Shown piece after piece: positions 1 through 10,058 of a stretch of 44,394 bases of DNA (the first letter of the stretch is position 1; every line of letters begins with the position of its first letter). The notes under the pieces were generated by a model, which was given only the letters and a program-made list of their open reading frames with translations, was not told the DNA's origin and ran no database searches. Source of the stretch: Oceanibaculum pacificum (lineage in GTDB: Bacteria; Pseudomonadota; Alphaproteobacteria; Oceanibaculales; Oceanibaculaceae); the NCBI RefSeq assembly GCF_001618175.1, contig NZ_LPXN01000101.1, positions 1-44,394 on the forward strand. The letters run 5' to 3'. Made by a program: the position numbers and the translations under genes.

Positions 1-93
1 GCGTCTCGAAGCATCGGGCGGCGCGCTCCGTTGATTCATGCCGCCTGTTAAGCGCCCAACCGCCCCGGCAAGCTGCGTCATGAATTGACTGCC

Positions 94-116
94 GTCAGGT
101 TATCAGACAACCTGAC
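94..116. promoter_or_regulatory. Palindromic operator of the FadR-type regulator
   Basis: A near-perfect dyad with arms GTCAGGTT and AACCTGAC around a short centre; it extends one base on each side (93-117). Read on the minus strand, the core TTGTCTGATAA fits the FadR-subfamily pattern TnGTnnnACnA with one mismatch. It ends 3 bases before the regulator's ATG, so autoregulation is the obvious reading. A TTGACT hexamer at 85-90 is a possible -35 box; with a 17-base spacer the -10 would fall inside the palindrome and transcription would begin at about the ATG. Confidence 0.7.
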
Positions 117-119
117 GAA

Positions 120-935
120 ATGAATCCCTTCAATGTTATCGCCAAGCCGGTTCGGCTGACGGATCAGATCGCGCGGGTGCTGGCGGAGCGCATCCTGCAG
201 GGCGCGCTGCCGCCGGAATCGCGCCTGCCGGCGGAGAAGGAGCTGGCGGAATCCTTCGGGGTCAGCCGCTCGGTCATCCGCGAGGCCGTGTCGATGCTGA
301 AATATGACGGGCTGGTCGAGACCCGCCAGGGCAGCGGCGTCTATGTCAGCGCCACGCCGACCGCGCGCTCCTTCCGGCTCGACCGGCCGGAGGCCGGCAG
401 TGCGGCCGACCTGGCCGCCATCTTCGAGCTGCGCATCGTGGTCGAGGCCGCCGCCGCCGGGCTGGCGGCGGAGCGGCGCGGCAAGGCCCAGCTCGACGCC
501 ATGGCCGCCTATCTGGAGGTGATGGCCGCCGACGTATCGGGCGGGCGGGCCGGCATCGAGGCCGACGCCGATTTCCACACCGCCATCGCCGCCGCCTCGG
601 GCAATGCCTATGTCGAGCGGTTCATCGAGTTCCTGGGCGGCGCGCTGCGCGAGGCGATCCGCACCGCGCGCAGCAACTCCGCGCAATATCCCGGCTTTCC
701 CGACGTGGTGCAGGCCGAGCATCGCAGAGTGTTCGAAGCCATCGCCGCCGGCGACCCGGCCGCCGCCGAGGACGCCATGCGCCAGCATGTGCTGGCCGCC
801 ATGACCCGCCTGGGCCTGAAGAGCAAAAAGACCAAACCGGAGGAAGAAAATGACTGCCCCCCTCGACGAAGCGCCGGCGATTCCCGGCCCGGACCGGTCG
901 CCACGGCGCCCCGCCCTGGCCCTGCCGCCGCTTAG
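120..935 (+). CDS. FadR/GntR-family transcriptional regulator (FCD domain)
   Basis: 271 residues. The N-terminal winged helix-turn-helix spans about residues 10-75, with the recognition segment SFGVSRSVIREAV. An FCD ligand-binding domain follows (about 90-225) and keeps the metal-site pattern D151-x-H153 plus later histidines in EHRRVFEAI and MRQHVLAAM. FCD regulators usually respond to carboxylic acids, which fits the TRAP transporter and amidohydrolase downstream. The last 30 or so residues are Pro/Arg-rich and are encoded by the 86 bases that overlap the next gene, so that tail is probably not functional. No Shine-Dalgarno sequence precedes ATG 120 because the palindrome occupies the position; the message may be leaderless. 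Family assignment is firm; the effector is unknown. Confidence 0.9.
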   Translation: MNPFNVIAKPVRLTDQIARVLAERILQGALPPESRLPAEKELAESFGVSRSVIREAVSMLKYDGLVETRQGSGVYVSATPTARSFRLDRPEAGSAADLAAIFELRIVVEAAAAGLAAERRGKAQLDAMAAYLEVMAADVSGGRAGIEADADFHTAIAAASGNAYVERFIEFLGGALREAIRTARSNSAQYPGFPDVVQAEHRRVFEAIAAGDPAAAEDAMRQHVLAAMTRLGLKSKKTKPEEENDCPPRRSAGDSRPGPVATAPRPGPAAA

Positions 936-1737
936 CTGCGACACCCACGCCCACGTCTTCGGGCCGGCCAAGGCCTACCCCTACTCCACCCCGCGCAGCT
1001 ACACCCCGCCGGATTCGCCGCTGGCGGAATATCTGGCGATGCACGACACGCTGGGCGTCCAGCGCGGCGTGCTGGTGCAGCCCAGCGTCTACGGCACCGA
1101 CAATACGGCGATGATGGACGCGCTCAGCGCCCATCCCGACCGGCTGCGCGGCGTCGCCGTGGTCGATCTGGCTGTCAGCCAGAAGGAGCTGGAGGAGCTG
1201 CACGCGGGAGGCGTGCGCGGCCTGCGCATCAATGTGCTGTTCAAGGGCGGCGTGCCGATCTCCTCGGCGCGCGGGCTGGCGGATCGCATCGCGGCCTTGG
1301 GCTGGCACCTGCAATTCCTGATCGATGTCGGCAACCATCCCGAACTGGACAAGGAGATGGGCGACTTCCCCTGCCCGGTGGTGATCGACCATATGGGCCA
1401 TTGCGCCGTCGCCAAGGCCCCGGCCGATCCCGGCTTCAACGCCCTGCTGCGGCTGCTGGATGGCGGCAATTGCTGGGTGAAGCTGTCCGGCCCCTACCGC
1501 ATTACCGGCCGCAAGGCGGTGCCGTTCGACGATGTGACGGCGATCGCCCGCACGCTGGCCGAGCGCCGGCCCGACCGCATGGTCTGGGGCACCGACTGGC
1601 CGCACCCCTCGATCCACACCGACATGCCGAATGACGGCGACCTGGTCGACATGCTGGCCGACTGGGTGCCCGATGCCGAGACCCGGCGGCGAATCCTGGT
1701 CGACAACCCCGCGCAGCTCTACGATTTTCCGCGATAA
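850..1737 (+). CDS. Amidohydrolase-2 family metal-dependent hydrolase (LigI-like)
   Basis: 295 residues, a TIM-barrel hydrolase of the Amidohydro_2/COG3618 family. Metal-site signatures are visible: H33-x-H35 in DTHAHVFGP, H181 in VIDHMGH and D249 in GTDWPHP. The family includes 2-pyrone-4,6-dicarboxylate lactonase (LigI) of aromatic-ring catabolism and related lactonases and decarboxylases. The start ATG has a good Shine-Dalgarno (GGAGGA, 5 bases upstream) although it lies inside the 3' end of the regulator gene. Its place between a carboxylate-type regulator and a TRAP transporter suggests that it hydrolyses the imported compound or a product of it. A lactone or pyrone dicarboxylate is plausible, but the sequence alone does not decide the substrate. 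Confidence 0.87.
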   Translation: MTAPLDEAPAIPGPDRSPRRPALALPPLSCDTHAHVFGPAKAYPYSTPRSYTPPDSPLAEYLAMHDTLGVQRGVLVQPSVYGTDNTAMMDALSAHPDRLRGVAVVDLAVSQKELEELHAGGVRGLRINVLFKGGVPISSARGLADRIAALGWHLQFLIDVGNHPELDKEMGDFPCPVVIDHMGHCAVAKAPADPGFNALLRLLDGGNCWVKLSGPYRITGRKAVPFDDVTAIARTLAERRPDRMVWGTDWPHPSIHTDMPNDGDLVDMLADWVPDAETRRRILVDNPAQLYDFPR

Positions 1738-1789
1738 GGCCCGCGAAGGGGTCGCCGTATCCACAACAGAAACCCAAGGGAACACCACC

Positions 1790-2797
1790 ATGACGACACG
1801 ACGCACAAGCCTGAAGCTCCTGTCCCTCAGCGCCGCCCTGCTGGCCGTTGCGGGCATCGCCGCCAGCCCGGCCTTCGCCCAGAAGACCGTGATCAAGCTG
1901 GGCTGGACCACCAGCGACGGCGCGCAGGACCCCTATGCCGTCGGCGCCCGCGCCTTCAAGGAAGAGGTCGAGAAGCGCGCCGGCGACCGGATCGAGGTTC
2001 AGTTCTACCCGAACCGCCAGCTCGGCGACGAGAAGGACATGCTGGAAGGCATGCGCTTCGGCACCATCGACGCCGGCATCATCACCAACGCCGTCGTCGC
2101 CAATGTCGAGCCGTCCTTCCAGCTGAACGACCTGCCCTTCCTCTACAGCAACGAGGCCCAGGCCCAGAAGCTGCTGGATGGCGAGATCGGCGAGGCGCTG
2201 TCGAAGAAGCTGGCTGCCAAGGGCGTCTACGTGCTGGGCTTCATGGAAGGCGGCTTCCGCCACATGATCAACAACCGCAAGCCGGTGGTGAATCCGGATG
2301 ATGTCAGCGGCGTGAAGTATCGCGTGATGCAGAATCCGGTCTTCATCGACATGTTCTCCTCGCTGGGCGGCAGCGCCGTGCCGATGGCCTGGGGCGAGAC
2401 CTTCACCGCCGTGCAGCAGGGCACCATCGACGGGCTGGAAATCCCGGTCGCGGTGATCAGCGCCAACAAGTACAACGAGGTCACCAAGTATCTGTCGCTG
2501 ACCAACCACACCTATTCGGCCATTGAACTGCTGATGTCGAAGCGCAGCTTCGACAAGCTGCCGGCCGATCTGCAGGGTGCGGTGCGCGAGGCCGCCAAGG
2601 CGGCGACCGCCAGCCAGCGCGTGACCGCGGCGGCCAATGTGCAGACCCTGCTGACCGACCTGGAAAAGAAGGGCATGCAGGTCAACAAGATCAGCGACCC
2701 GGCCGCCTTCCGCACCAGCGTGAAGCCGGTCTATGACAAGTTCCGCTCCTCCATCGGCGCGGACCTGACCGACGCGGCGCTGAAGGCCGTGCAGTAA
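1790..2797 (+). CDS. TRAP transporter substrate-binding protein (DctP family)
   Basis: 335 residues. The signal peptide covers residues 1-30, with likely cleavage after ASPAFA, giving a periplasmic binding protein. The DctP fold is shown by QLGDEKDMLEGMRFGTID near the N-terminus and by R178 in GVKYRVMQNP, the usual position of the arginine that holds the ligand's carboxylate. ATG 1790 was chosen because the signal peptide begins there and AAGGGA precedes it; the open frame extends farther upstream without a plausible protein. It delivers an organic acid to the Q/M permease encoded next. The neighbouring LigI-like hydrolase hints at an aromatic-derived acid, which is inference. Confidence 0.93.
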   Translation: MTTRRTSLKLLSLSAALLAVAGIAASPAFAQKTVIKLGWTTSDGAQDPYAVGARAFKEEVEKRAGDRIEVQFYPNRQLGDEKDMLEGMRFGTIDAGIITNAVVANVEPSFQLNDLPFLYSNEAQAQKLLDGEIGEALSKKLAAKGVYVLGFMEGGFRHMINNRKPVVNPDDVSGVKYRVMQNPVFIDMFSSLGGSAVPMAWGETFTAVQQGTIDGLEIPVAVISANKYNEVTKYLSLTNHTYSAIELLMSKRSFDKLPADLQGAVREAAKAATASQRVTAAANVQTLLTDLEKKGMQVNKISDPAAFRTSVKPVYDKFRSSIGADLTDAALKAVQ

Positions 2798-2809
2798 CCC
2801 ATCGATAGC

Positions 2810-2845
2810 GGCGCAGGCGCTGATGCCTGCGCCGTTTCTCTTTTT
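2810..2845 (+). terminator. Terminator-like hairpin after dctP (first TRAP set)
   Basis: A perfect 9-bp stem (GGCGCAGGC / GCCTGCGCC) with a 6-base loop is followed by the T-rich run GTTTCTCTTTTT. It lies between dctP and dctQ of the same operon, so it probably acts as a partial terminator that keeps binding-protein mRNA in excess over permease mRNA. Confidence 0.8.
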
Positions 2846-2859
2846 CGCGGAGATACGGC

Positions 2860-3393
2860 ATGTCCGATACCCCATCGGCGTCGCCTGCAAGGGGGCCGTT
2901 GCGCTGGCTGGACCGGCTGAGCGGCCTGATCGGCCTGGCATCGGGCTATGTCGCGGTCGCCATGACGCTGGTCATGCTGGCCGTGCTGACGTTGCAGATC
3001 GTCGCCCGCTACTTCTTCGGCGTGGCGCTGAGCTGGAGCGAGGAGCTGTCGCTGCTGCTGTTCACCTGGGTGGTGCTGCTGGTCGGCAGCCTGGGCGTGC
3101 GCGAGGGCTTCCATGTGCGCCTCACCCTGCTGCTCGACGCGCTGCCGCCGGGAGCCGGCCTTTGGCTGAACCGGCTGCTCGACGCGGCGATCCTGGTGTT
3201 CGGTGTGTATCTGGCGCTGGCCGGCTATGATTACGTCGAGGCGACGATGGGCCAGACCTCCGCCGCCATCGCCTATCCCATCGAGGCGCTGCACATGGCC
3301 GCCCCGGTCTGCGGCGGGCTGATCGCGCTGCATGCGCTGTCGCGCATCCTGGTGCCGCTGCCGCCCCGCGCCGCCGTACCGGAGGTCGAATAA
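2860..3393 (+). CDS. TRAP transporter small permease (DctQ family)
   Basis: 177 residues, with about four membrane helices (roughly residues 28-50, 62-82, 100-122 and 140-162). The family motif is visible in ARYFFGVALSWSEELSLLLFTWVVLL, of which SWSEE and the following helix are characteristic. It forms the membrane complex with DctM and receives substrate from the binding protein. It follows the hairpin after dctP and overlaps dctM by one base (TAATG). No unusual features were seen. Confidence 0.92.
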   Translation: MSDTPSASPARGPLRWLDRLSGLIGLASGYVAVAMTLVMLAVLTLQIVARYFFGVALSWSEELSLLLFTWVVLLVGSLGVREGFHVRLTLLLDALPPGAGLWLNRLLDAAILVFGVYLALAGYDYVEATMGQTSAAIAYPIEALHMAAPVCGGLIALHALSRILVPLPPRAAVPEVE

Positions 3394-4670
3394 TGTCCGC
3401 CGCCGCCTGGATCTTGAGCGCCGGCTTCGCCGGGCTGCTCGTCATCGGCATGCCCTTCGCCTTCGCGCTGGGGCTGACCACGCTGGCCGCGCTGATCGTC
3501 TCGGACATCGACATGATCGCGCTGGCGCAGAAGATGATCAGCGGCTCGCAATCCTTCAGCCTGCTGGCGATTCCCTTCTTCGTGCTGGCCGGCGACCTGA
3601 TGACCGCCGGCGGCCTGTCGCGCCGGCTGGTCGCCTTCGCCAATACCCTGGTGCGCCATGTCACCGGCGGGCTGGGCATGGTGGCGGTGATCGCCGCCGT
3701 GTTCTTCGCCGCGATTTCCGGCTCCGCGCCCGCGACCACCGCCGCCATCGGCGCGATCATGATCCCGGAGATGGAGCGCCGCGGCTATGACCGCGCCTTC
3801 GCCACCGCGCTGGCCATCGCCGCCGGCATCATCGGGCCGCTGATTCCGCCCTCCATCCCGTTCGTGATCTGGGGCGTGATCGCCGAGCAATCCATCGCCC
3901 GGCTGTTCCTGGCCGGCGTGATCCCCGGCTTCCTGCTGGCCGTCGGACTGATGGCGCTGTGCTGGCTCTATGCCCGCCGCCACAGGATCGAGCGCGAAAG
4001 CCGCGCCGGCGGCCGGGAAATACTGGCCGCCGCCTGGGACGGCAAATGGGCGCTGGGCGCGCCGGTGCTGATCCTGGGCGGCATCTATGGCGGTGTGTTC
4101 ACGCCGACCGAGGCGGCCGTGGTCGGCGCGGCCTATGCGCTGATCGTCGGCCTGCTGGTGCACCGCGAATTCACCGTGCGGGAGCTGCCGCGCATCACCC
4201 TCCAGGCGCTGCGCACCACCGCCATCGTCATGTTCATCATCACGGCGGCGGCCGGCTTCGGCTGGCTGGTGGCGTTCGAGCAATTGCCGCCGAAGATTGC
4301 CAACCTGCTGACCGGCCTGTCGGACGCGAACTGGGTGGTGCTGATGGTGATCAACGCGCTGCTGCTGGTCATCGGCGCGGTGATGGACAATGTGGCCGCC
4401 ATGGTCATCCTGGGCGGCGTGCTGGTGAATGCCGGCAATCAGATGGGCCTCGACCCGATCCATCTGGGGGCCATCGTCACCACCAACCTGACCATCGGCA
4501 TGGCGACGCCGCCCTTCGGCTATGCGCTGTTCGTGGGCGCGGCGGTCAGCGGCCTCAGCGTCGGGCGCATTTCCAAGGCGCTGTGGCCGATGCTGGTGGT
4601 GATGGGGCTGGTGCTGCTGGCCGTCACCTATATTCCCTTCGTCAGCCTGGCCTTCCAGGGCCTGCTGTAG
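3393..4670 (+). CDS. TRAP transporter large permease (DctM family)
   Basis: 425 residues and strongly hydrophobic, with about a dozen membrane segments; full length for the family. Typical stretches are FFAAISGSAPATTAAIG near residue 108 and GIIGPLIPPSIPFVIWG near 150, and the repeated half near the C-terminus contains NLTIGMATPPFGYALFV. DctM is the channel subunit that uses a Na+ gradient to move the substrate handed over by DctP. The gene is translationally coupled to dctQ by TAATG and is the last gene of this transport operon. Confidence 0.94.
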   Translation: MSAAAWILSAGFAGLLVIGMPFAFALGLTTLAALIVSDIDMIALAQKMISGSQSFSLLAIPFFVLAGDLMTAGGLSRRLVAFANTLVRHVTGGLGMVAVIAAVFFAAISGSAPATTAAIGAIMIPEMERRGYDRAFATALAIAAGIIGPLIPPSIPFVIWGVIAEQSIARLFLAGVIPGFLLAVGLMALCWLYARRHRIERESRAGGREILAAAWDGKWALGAPVLILGGIYGGVFTPTEAAVVGAAYALIVGLLVHREFTVRELPRITLQALRTTAIVMFIITAAAGFGWLVAFEQLPPKIANLLTGLSDANWVVLMVINALLLVIGAVMDNVAAMVILGGVLVNAGNQMGLDPIHLGAIVTTNLTIGMATPPFGYALFVGAAVSGLSVGRISKALWPMLVVMGLVLLAVTYIPFVSLAFQGLL

Positions 4671-4684
4671 CGATGAACGGGTGA

Positions 4685-4718
4685 ACAGTCCCTGTTCGCG
4701 AACGCGAACAGGGACTGT
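4685..4718. promoter_or_regulatory. 34-bp dyad: candidate upstream activator site for the mrp operon
   Basis: A perfect inverted repeat of two 16-base arms (ACAGTCCCTGTTCGCG and its complement) separated by AA. No T-tract follows, so it is a poor terminator for dctM. Its centre is about 98 bases before the start predicted from the sigma54 promoter at 4774-4789, the usual distance for an NtrC-family enhancer. The sequence between them is A-rich (4751-4768), which could help DNA bending. The likely ligand is the NtrC-type regulator encoded at 12791-14152. This is inference from position and symmetry. Confidence 0.6.
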
Positions 4719-4773
4719 GAACACGGGCTTGACCGTGGCGCATAAGCCATTGAAAAAAATAAAAAGATGATCC

Positions 4774-4789
4774 TGGCACGATCCTTGTG
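4774..4789 (+). promoter_or_regulatory. Sigma54 (RpoN) promoter of the mrp operon
   Basis: The sequence TGGCACG-N4-TTGTG matches the -24/-12 consensus TGGCACG-N4-TTGCA, including the GG and correct spacing; the main deviation is GT for GC at -13/-12. Transcription would start at about 4800, just ahead of the mrpA Shine-Dalgarno and ATG 4817. The operon itself encodes an AAA+ activator with an intact GAFTGA loop. Confidence 0.75.
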
Positions 4790-4816
4790 ACAGAGGTGGC
4801 CCATGAGAGGCCGCCC

Positions 4817-7122
<2,306 letters not shown>

Positions 7123-7126
<4 letters not shown>

Positions 7127-7518
7127 TGCCCTCGCTGATCCTGCGCACCATGGCGCCGCTGGTGTTCGCGCTGTCGCTGCCGGTGTCCTTCTTCATCCTG
7201 ATCCAGGGCCACAACAATCCCGGCGGCGGCTTCGTCGGCGGGCTGGTGGCGGCCGCTGGGGTGATCTTCTACGCACTGGGCCGGGGCCGCGACGCGGCAA
7301 CGGATCTGCTGCGCGTGCCGCCCGCCACGCTGTGCGGCGTCGGCATCCTGCTGGCGGTCGCCAGCGGCGTGCCGGGCCTGCTGGGCGCGGGGTTCCTGAC
7401 CCATGATTGGTGGGCCCCGGCCTATGGCCTGGGCACCGCGCTGATCTTCGATACCGGCGTCTACCTCACCGTGGTCGGCACCGCCTCGGCCATCTTCCTC
7501 GCGCTGATCAGGAGCTGA
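7123..7518 (+). CDS. Mrp/Mnh antiporter subunit B
   Basis: 131 residues with four membrane helices. The MnhB signature is clear in FFILIQGHNNPGGGFVGGLV (the GHNxPGGGFxGG motif) and in the C-terminal TGVYLTVVGTASAIFL. It is an essential small subunit of the Mrp Na+/H+ antiporter. The ATG overlaps the mrpA stop codon (ATGA), so translation is coupled. Length is normal for the free-standing B subunit. Confidence 0.94.
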
Positions 7519-7520
7519 TC

Positions 7521-7925
7521 GTGGAGAGCCTGTTCGCCATCGCCATCGGCATTCTCACGGCCGCCGCCGTCTATATGTTCCTGGCCCGCGACCTGCCGCG
7601 CGTGCTGATCGGCTTCATCATGCTGGGCACGGCGGTGAATATGCTAATCCTGGCCGCCGGCCGCATCGGCAGCATCGTGCCCGCACTGGTGGCGGGGAAT
7701 GAGAGCGCGCTGACCGCCGCCGCCGCCAACCCGCTGCCGCAGGCGCTGATCCTGACCGCCATCGTCATCGGCTTCGGCCTGGCCGCCTTCGCCCTGATGC
7801 TGATCGTGAAGAGCCAGCGCATCCTGGGCACCGTGATGCCGGAGGAGATGCAGGAGGCCGAGGGCGATGTCGCCCCGCAGGCCCTGCCCGCGCCGGCGCC
7901 GGCCCGCCGGAAGGATGCCGCGTGA
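7521..7925 (+). CDS. Mrp/Mnh antiporter subunit C (NuoK-like)
   Basis: 134 residues with three membrane helices, homologous to NuoK. The family pattern appears in LPRVLIGFIMLGTAVNMLIL and PLPQALILTAIVIGFG. The start is GTG 7521, with AGGAG six bases upstream and two bases after the mrpB stop; the open frame reads farther upstream, but that part is only the out-of-phase translation of mrpB. The C-terminal tail (after about residue 108) is Ala/Pro-rich and hydrophilic. It is part of the Mrp complex. Confidence 0.93.
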   Translation: MESLFAIAIGILTAAAVYMFLARDLPRVLIGFIMLGTAVNMLILAAGRIGSIVPALVAGNESALTAAAANPLPQALILTAIVIGFGLAAFALMLIVKSQRILGTVMPEEMQEAEGDVAPQALPAPAPARRKDAA

Positions 7926-9448
7926 TGCAGATTCTGCTGGTCGCACCGCTTCTGATTCCGCTCTGCACCGCCGCGCTGACCGCGATCCTGTGGAGCCGCC
8001 CGGATTTGCAGCGCCCCCTCGGCCTGGCCGGGGCCTGGCTGCTGCTGGGCAGCGCCGTGGCGCTGCTGTCCGCCGCCTGGGAGCATGGCCCGCTGGTCGG
8101 CCAGATGGGCGGCTGGGCGGCCCCCTACGGCATCACGCTGGTCATTGACCTGTTCTCCGCCATCATGCTGGTGATCACCGGGCTGATGGCCGTGGCCGTG
8201 GCGATCTACGCCATGGGGCCGGGCGCGGTGGAACGCGACAAGGCCGGCTTCCAGCCGCTGTTCCACAGCCTGATCCTGGGCGTGGCCGGCGCGTTCTCCA
8301 CCGGCGACATCTTCAACCTGTATGTCTGGTTCGAGGTGATGCTGATCGCCTCCTTCGGCCTGCTGGTGCTGGACCGCACCCGCGAGCAGATCGATGGCGG
8401 GCTGCGCTATGTGGCGTTGAACCTGGTCGGCACGCTGTTCTTCCTGATGGCGGTCGGCCTGCTCTACGGCCTGACCGGCACGCTGAACCTGGCGGACATC
8501 GCCCGCGTCGCGCCCGACATCGAGAATCAGGGCGCGCTGGCGGCCGTCGGCGTGCTGCTGCTGATCGCCTTCGGGGCCAAGGCGGCGGTGTTCCCGATCT
8601 TCAACTGGCTGCCGGCGGCCTATCACACCGCCTCCATGCCGGTGGCCGCCATCTTCGCGGCCTTGCTCACCAAGGTCGGCGTCTACGCGATCATCCGGGT
8701 GTTCACCCTGATCTTCGCGCACGACGCCGCCTTCTTCGGGCCCATCGTCGGCGTGATCGCCATGGCGACCATGGTGACCGGCGTGCTGGGAGCCGCCTCG
8801 CACTACGATGTCCGGCGCATCCTGTCGTTCCACATCATCAGCCAGATCGGCTACATGCTGGTCGGCGTGGCGCTGATGACGCCGCTGGCGATCGCCGGCA
8901 GCGTGCTCTACGTCGTCCACCACATCATCGTGAAGGCCAACCTGTTTCTGATCGCCGGTGCGATGCGCCAGGAGGGTGGCTCCTTCGCGCTGCGCCGCCT
9001 CGGCGGGCTGTGGGCGGCGAAGCCGATCCTGGGGCTGCTGTTCCTGGTGCCGGCGCTGTCGCTGGCCGGGCTGCCGCCGCTCTCGGGCTTCTGGGGCAAG
9101 TTCGCGGTGATTCGCGCCGGCCTGGAGGCGGAAGCCTATGTGCTGGCCGGCGTGGCGCTCGCCGTCGGACTGCTGACGCTCTATTCGATGATCAAAATCT
9201 GGAATGAAGCATTCTGGAAAATGAAACCGGAAGCGGCGAAATCCATTCCCTGGACCCGCCGCGAGCGCGTCGCGACCTACGCACCGATCCTCGCGCTGGC
9301 CGCGCTGACACTGACCATCGGCCTGTGGACCGAACCCTTCGCCGCCCTGTCGCTGGCCGCCGCCGAGGAGCTGCTGGACCGTCAGGGCTACATCCAGGCC
9401 GTGCTCGGCTCCGTCCAGACCGCCGGCCTGCCGGGAGGTGCGGAATGA
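7925..9448 (+). CDS. Mrp/Mnh antiporter subunit D
   Basis: 507 residues, a NuoN/M-like subunit with about 14 helices. Key proton-path residues are E137 (YVWFEVML) and K219 (GAKAAVFPIF), the same numbers used for experimentally studied MrpD proteins. ATG 7925 overlaps the mrpC stop (TGATG) with AAGGA nine bases upstream; GTG 7922 is equally possible and adds one residue. It forms the second large antiporter-like subunit next to MrpA. No break or missing motif was seen. Confidence 0.95.
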   Translation: MQILLVAPLLIPLCTAALTAILWSRPDLQRPLGLAGAWLLLGSAVALLSAAWEHGPLVGQMGGWAAPYGITLVIDLFSAIMLVITGLMAVAVAIYAMGPGAVERDKAGFQPLFHSLILGVAGAFSTGDIFNLYVWFEVMLIASFGLLVLDRTREQIDGGLRYVALNLVGTLFFLMAVGLLYGLTGTLNLADIARVAPDIENQGALAAVGVLLLIAFGAKAAVFPIFNWLPAAYHTASMPVAAIFAALLTKVGVYAIIRVFTLIFAHDAAFFGPIVGVIAMATMVTGVLGAASHYDVRRILSFHIISQIGYMLVGVALMTPLAIAGSVLYVVHHIIVKANLFLIAGAMRQEGGSFALRRLGGLWAAKPILGLLFLVPALSLAGLPPLSGFWGKFAVIRAGLEAEAYVLAGVALAVGLLTLYSMIKIWNEAFWKMKPEAAKSIPWTRRERVATYAPILALAALTLTIGLWTEPFAALSLAAAEELLDRQGYIQAVLGSVQTAGLPGGAE

Positions 9449-9771
9449 CCCGCCTGTTTGCCTGGACCCGGCTGCTGCTGATCTTCCTGCGCGAGCTGGC
9501 GCTGGCCACCTGGGACACCATCAAGGCCGTGCTCGGGGCGACGCACAAGCTGAGCCCGGCGATCCTGGCCGTGCCGCTCGACCTGCGCTCCGACGCCGCG
9601 ATTACGCTGTTCGCCAACATGGTCACGCTGACCCCCGGCACCACCAGCCTGGAGGTCAGCGAGGACAAGCGCACGCTTTATGTCCACTGCCTGGACGCGC
9701 CCGACCCGGAAGCCGCGATCCGCGGCATGAAATCCTCGCTGGAGCGCGCCGTAATGGAGGCCCTGCCATGA
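9445..9771 (+). CDS. Mrp/Mnh antiporter subunit E, short form
   Basis: 108 residues, overlapping mrpD by ATGA. The MnhE core is present: an N-terminal hydrophobic helix followed by FANMVTLTPGTTSLEVSEDK and the cytoplasmic SLERAVMEAL end. Many MrpE proteins are near 160 residues with two extra N-terminal helices; here the protein begins directly at the conserved core, so it seems a natural short version. No upstream in-frame extension encodes the missing helices, because that DNA is the coding end of mrpD. It contributes to assembly of the Mrp complex. Confidence 0.9.
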   Translation: MTRLFAWTRLLLIFLRELALATWDTIKAVLGATHKLSPAILAVPLDLRSDAAITLFANMVTLTPGTTSLEVSEDKRTLYVHCLDAPDPEAAIRGMKSSLERAVMEALP

Positions 9772-10058
9772 ACCTGATCCTGATCGCCTCTGCGATATCC
9801 GGCGCGCTGGTCGGCGTCAGCCTGCTGGCCGTGACCTGGCGGTTGCTGGCCGGCCCCAGCGCCGCCGACCGGGTGGTCGCCATCGACCTTTTGAGCCTGC
9901 TGGGCGTGTGCATCGCCTCGTTGACGGCCGTGATGACCGGCGTCGTCGCCTATCTCTACATCGCCTTCGGGCTGGCCATATTCGGCTTCCTGGCCGCCGT
10001 GGCCTTCGCCACGCTGCTGGAGCGCGCCAGCGTAGACCCCGAGAAGGAGCCGGTATGA
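9768..10058 (+). CDS. Mrp/Mnh antiporter subunit F
   Basis: 96 residues with three membrane helices. The MnhF signature GPSAADRVVAIDLLSLLGV lies between helices one and two, and YLYIAFGLAIFGFLAAVAFA follows. The ATG overlaps the mrpE stop by ATGA, and its own stop overlaps the mrpG start the same way. It is a small structural subunit of the Mrp Na+/H+ antiporter. Normal length. Confidence 0.93.
   Translation: MNLILIASAISGALVGVSLLAVTWRLLAGPSAADRVVAIDLLSLLGVCIASLTAVMTGVVAYLYIAFGLAIFGFLAAVAFATLLERASVDPEKEPV

Noticed and set aside
622..1911. Long minus-strand frames of 429 and 479 codons over the first operon (622-2941)
   Set aside because: They are His/Gln/Arg/Gly-rich shadows of clear plus-strand genes and show no family motifs or ribosome sites.
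4685..4718. The 34-bp dyad as a rho-independent terminator of dctM
   Set aside because: The loop is only two bases and no T-run follows on either strand; position relative to the sigma54 promoter explains it better.
4787..4816. GTG start for mrpA ten codons upstream of ATG 4817
   Set aside because: It overlaps the -12 element of the sigma54 promoter and would lie ahead of the predicted transcription start; ATG 4817 has GAGAGG upstream.
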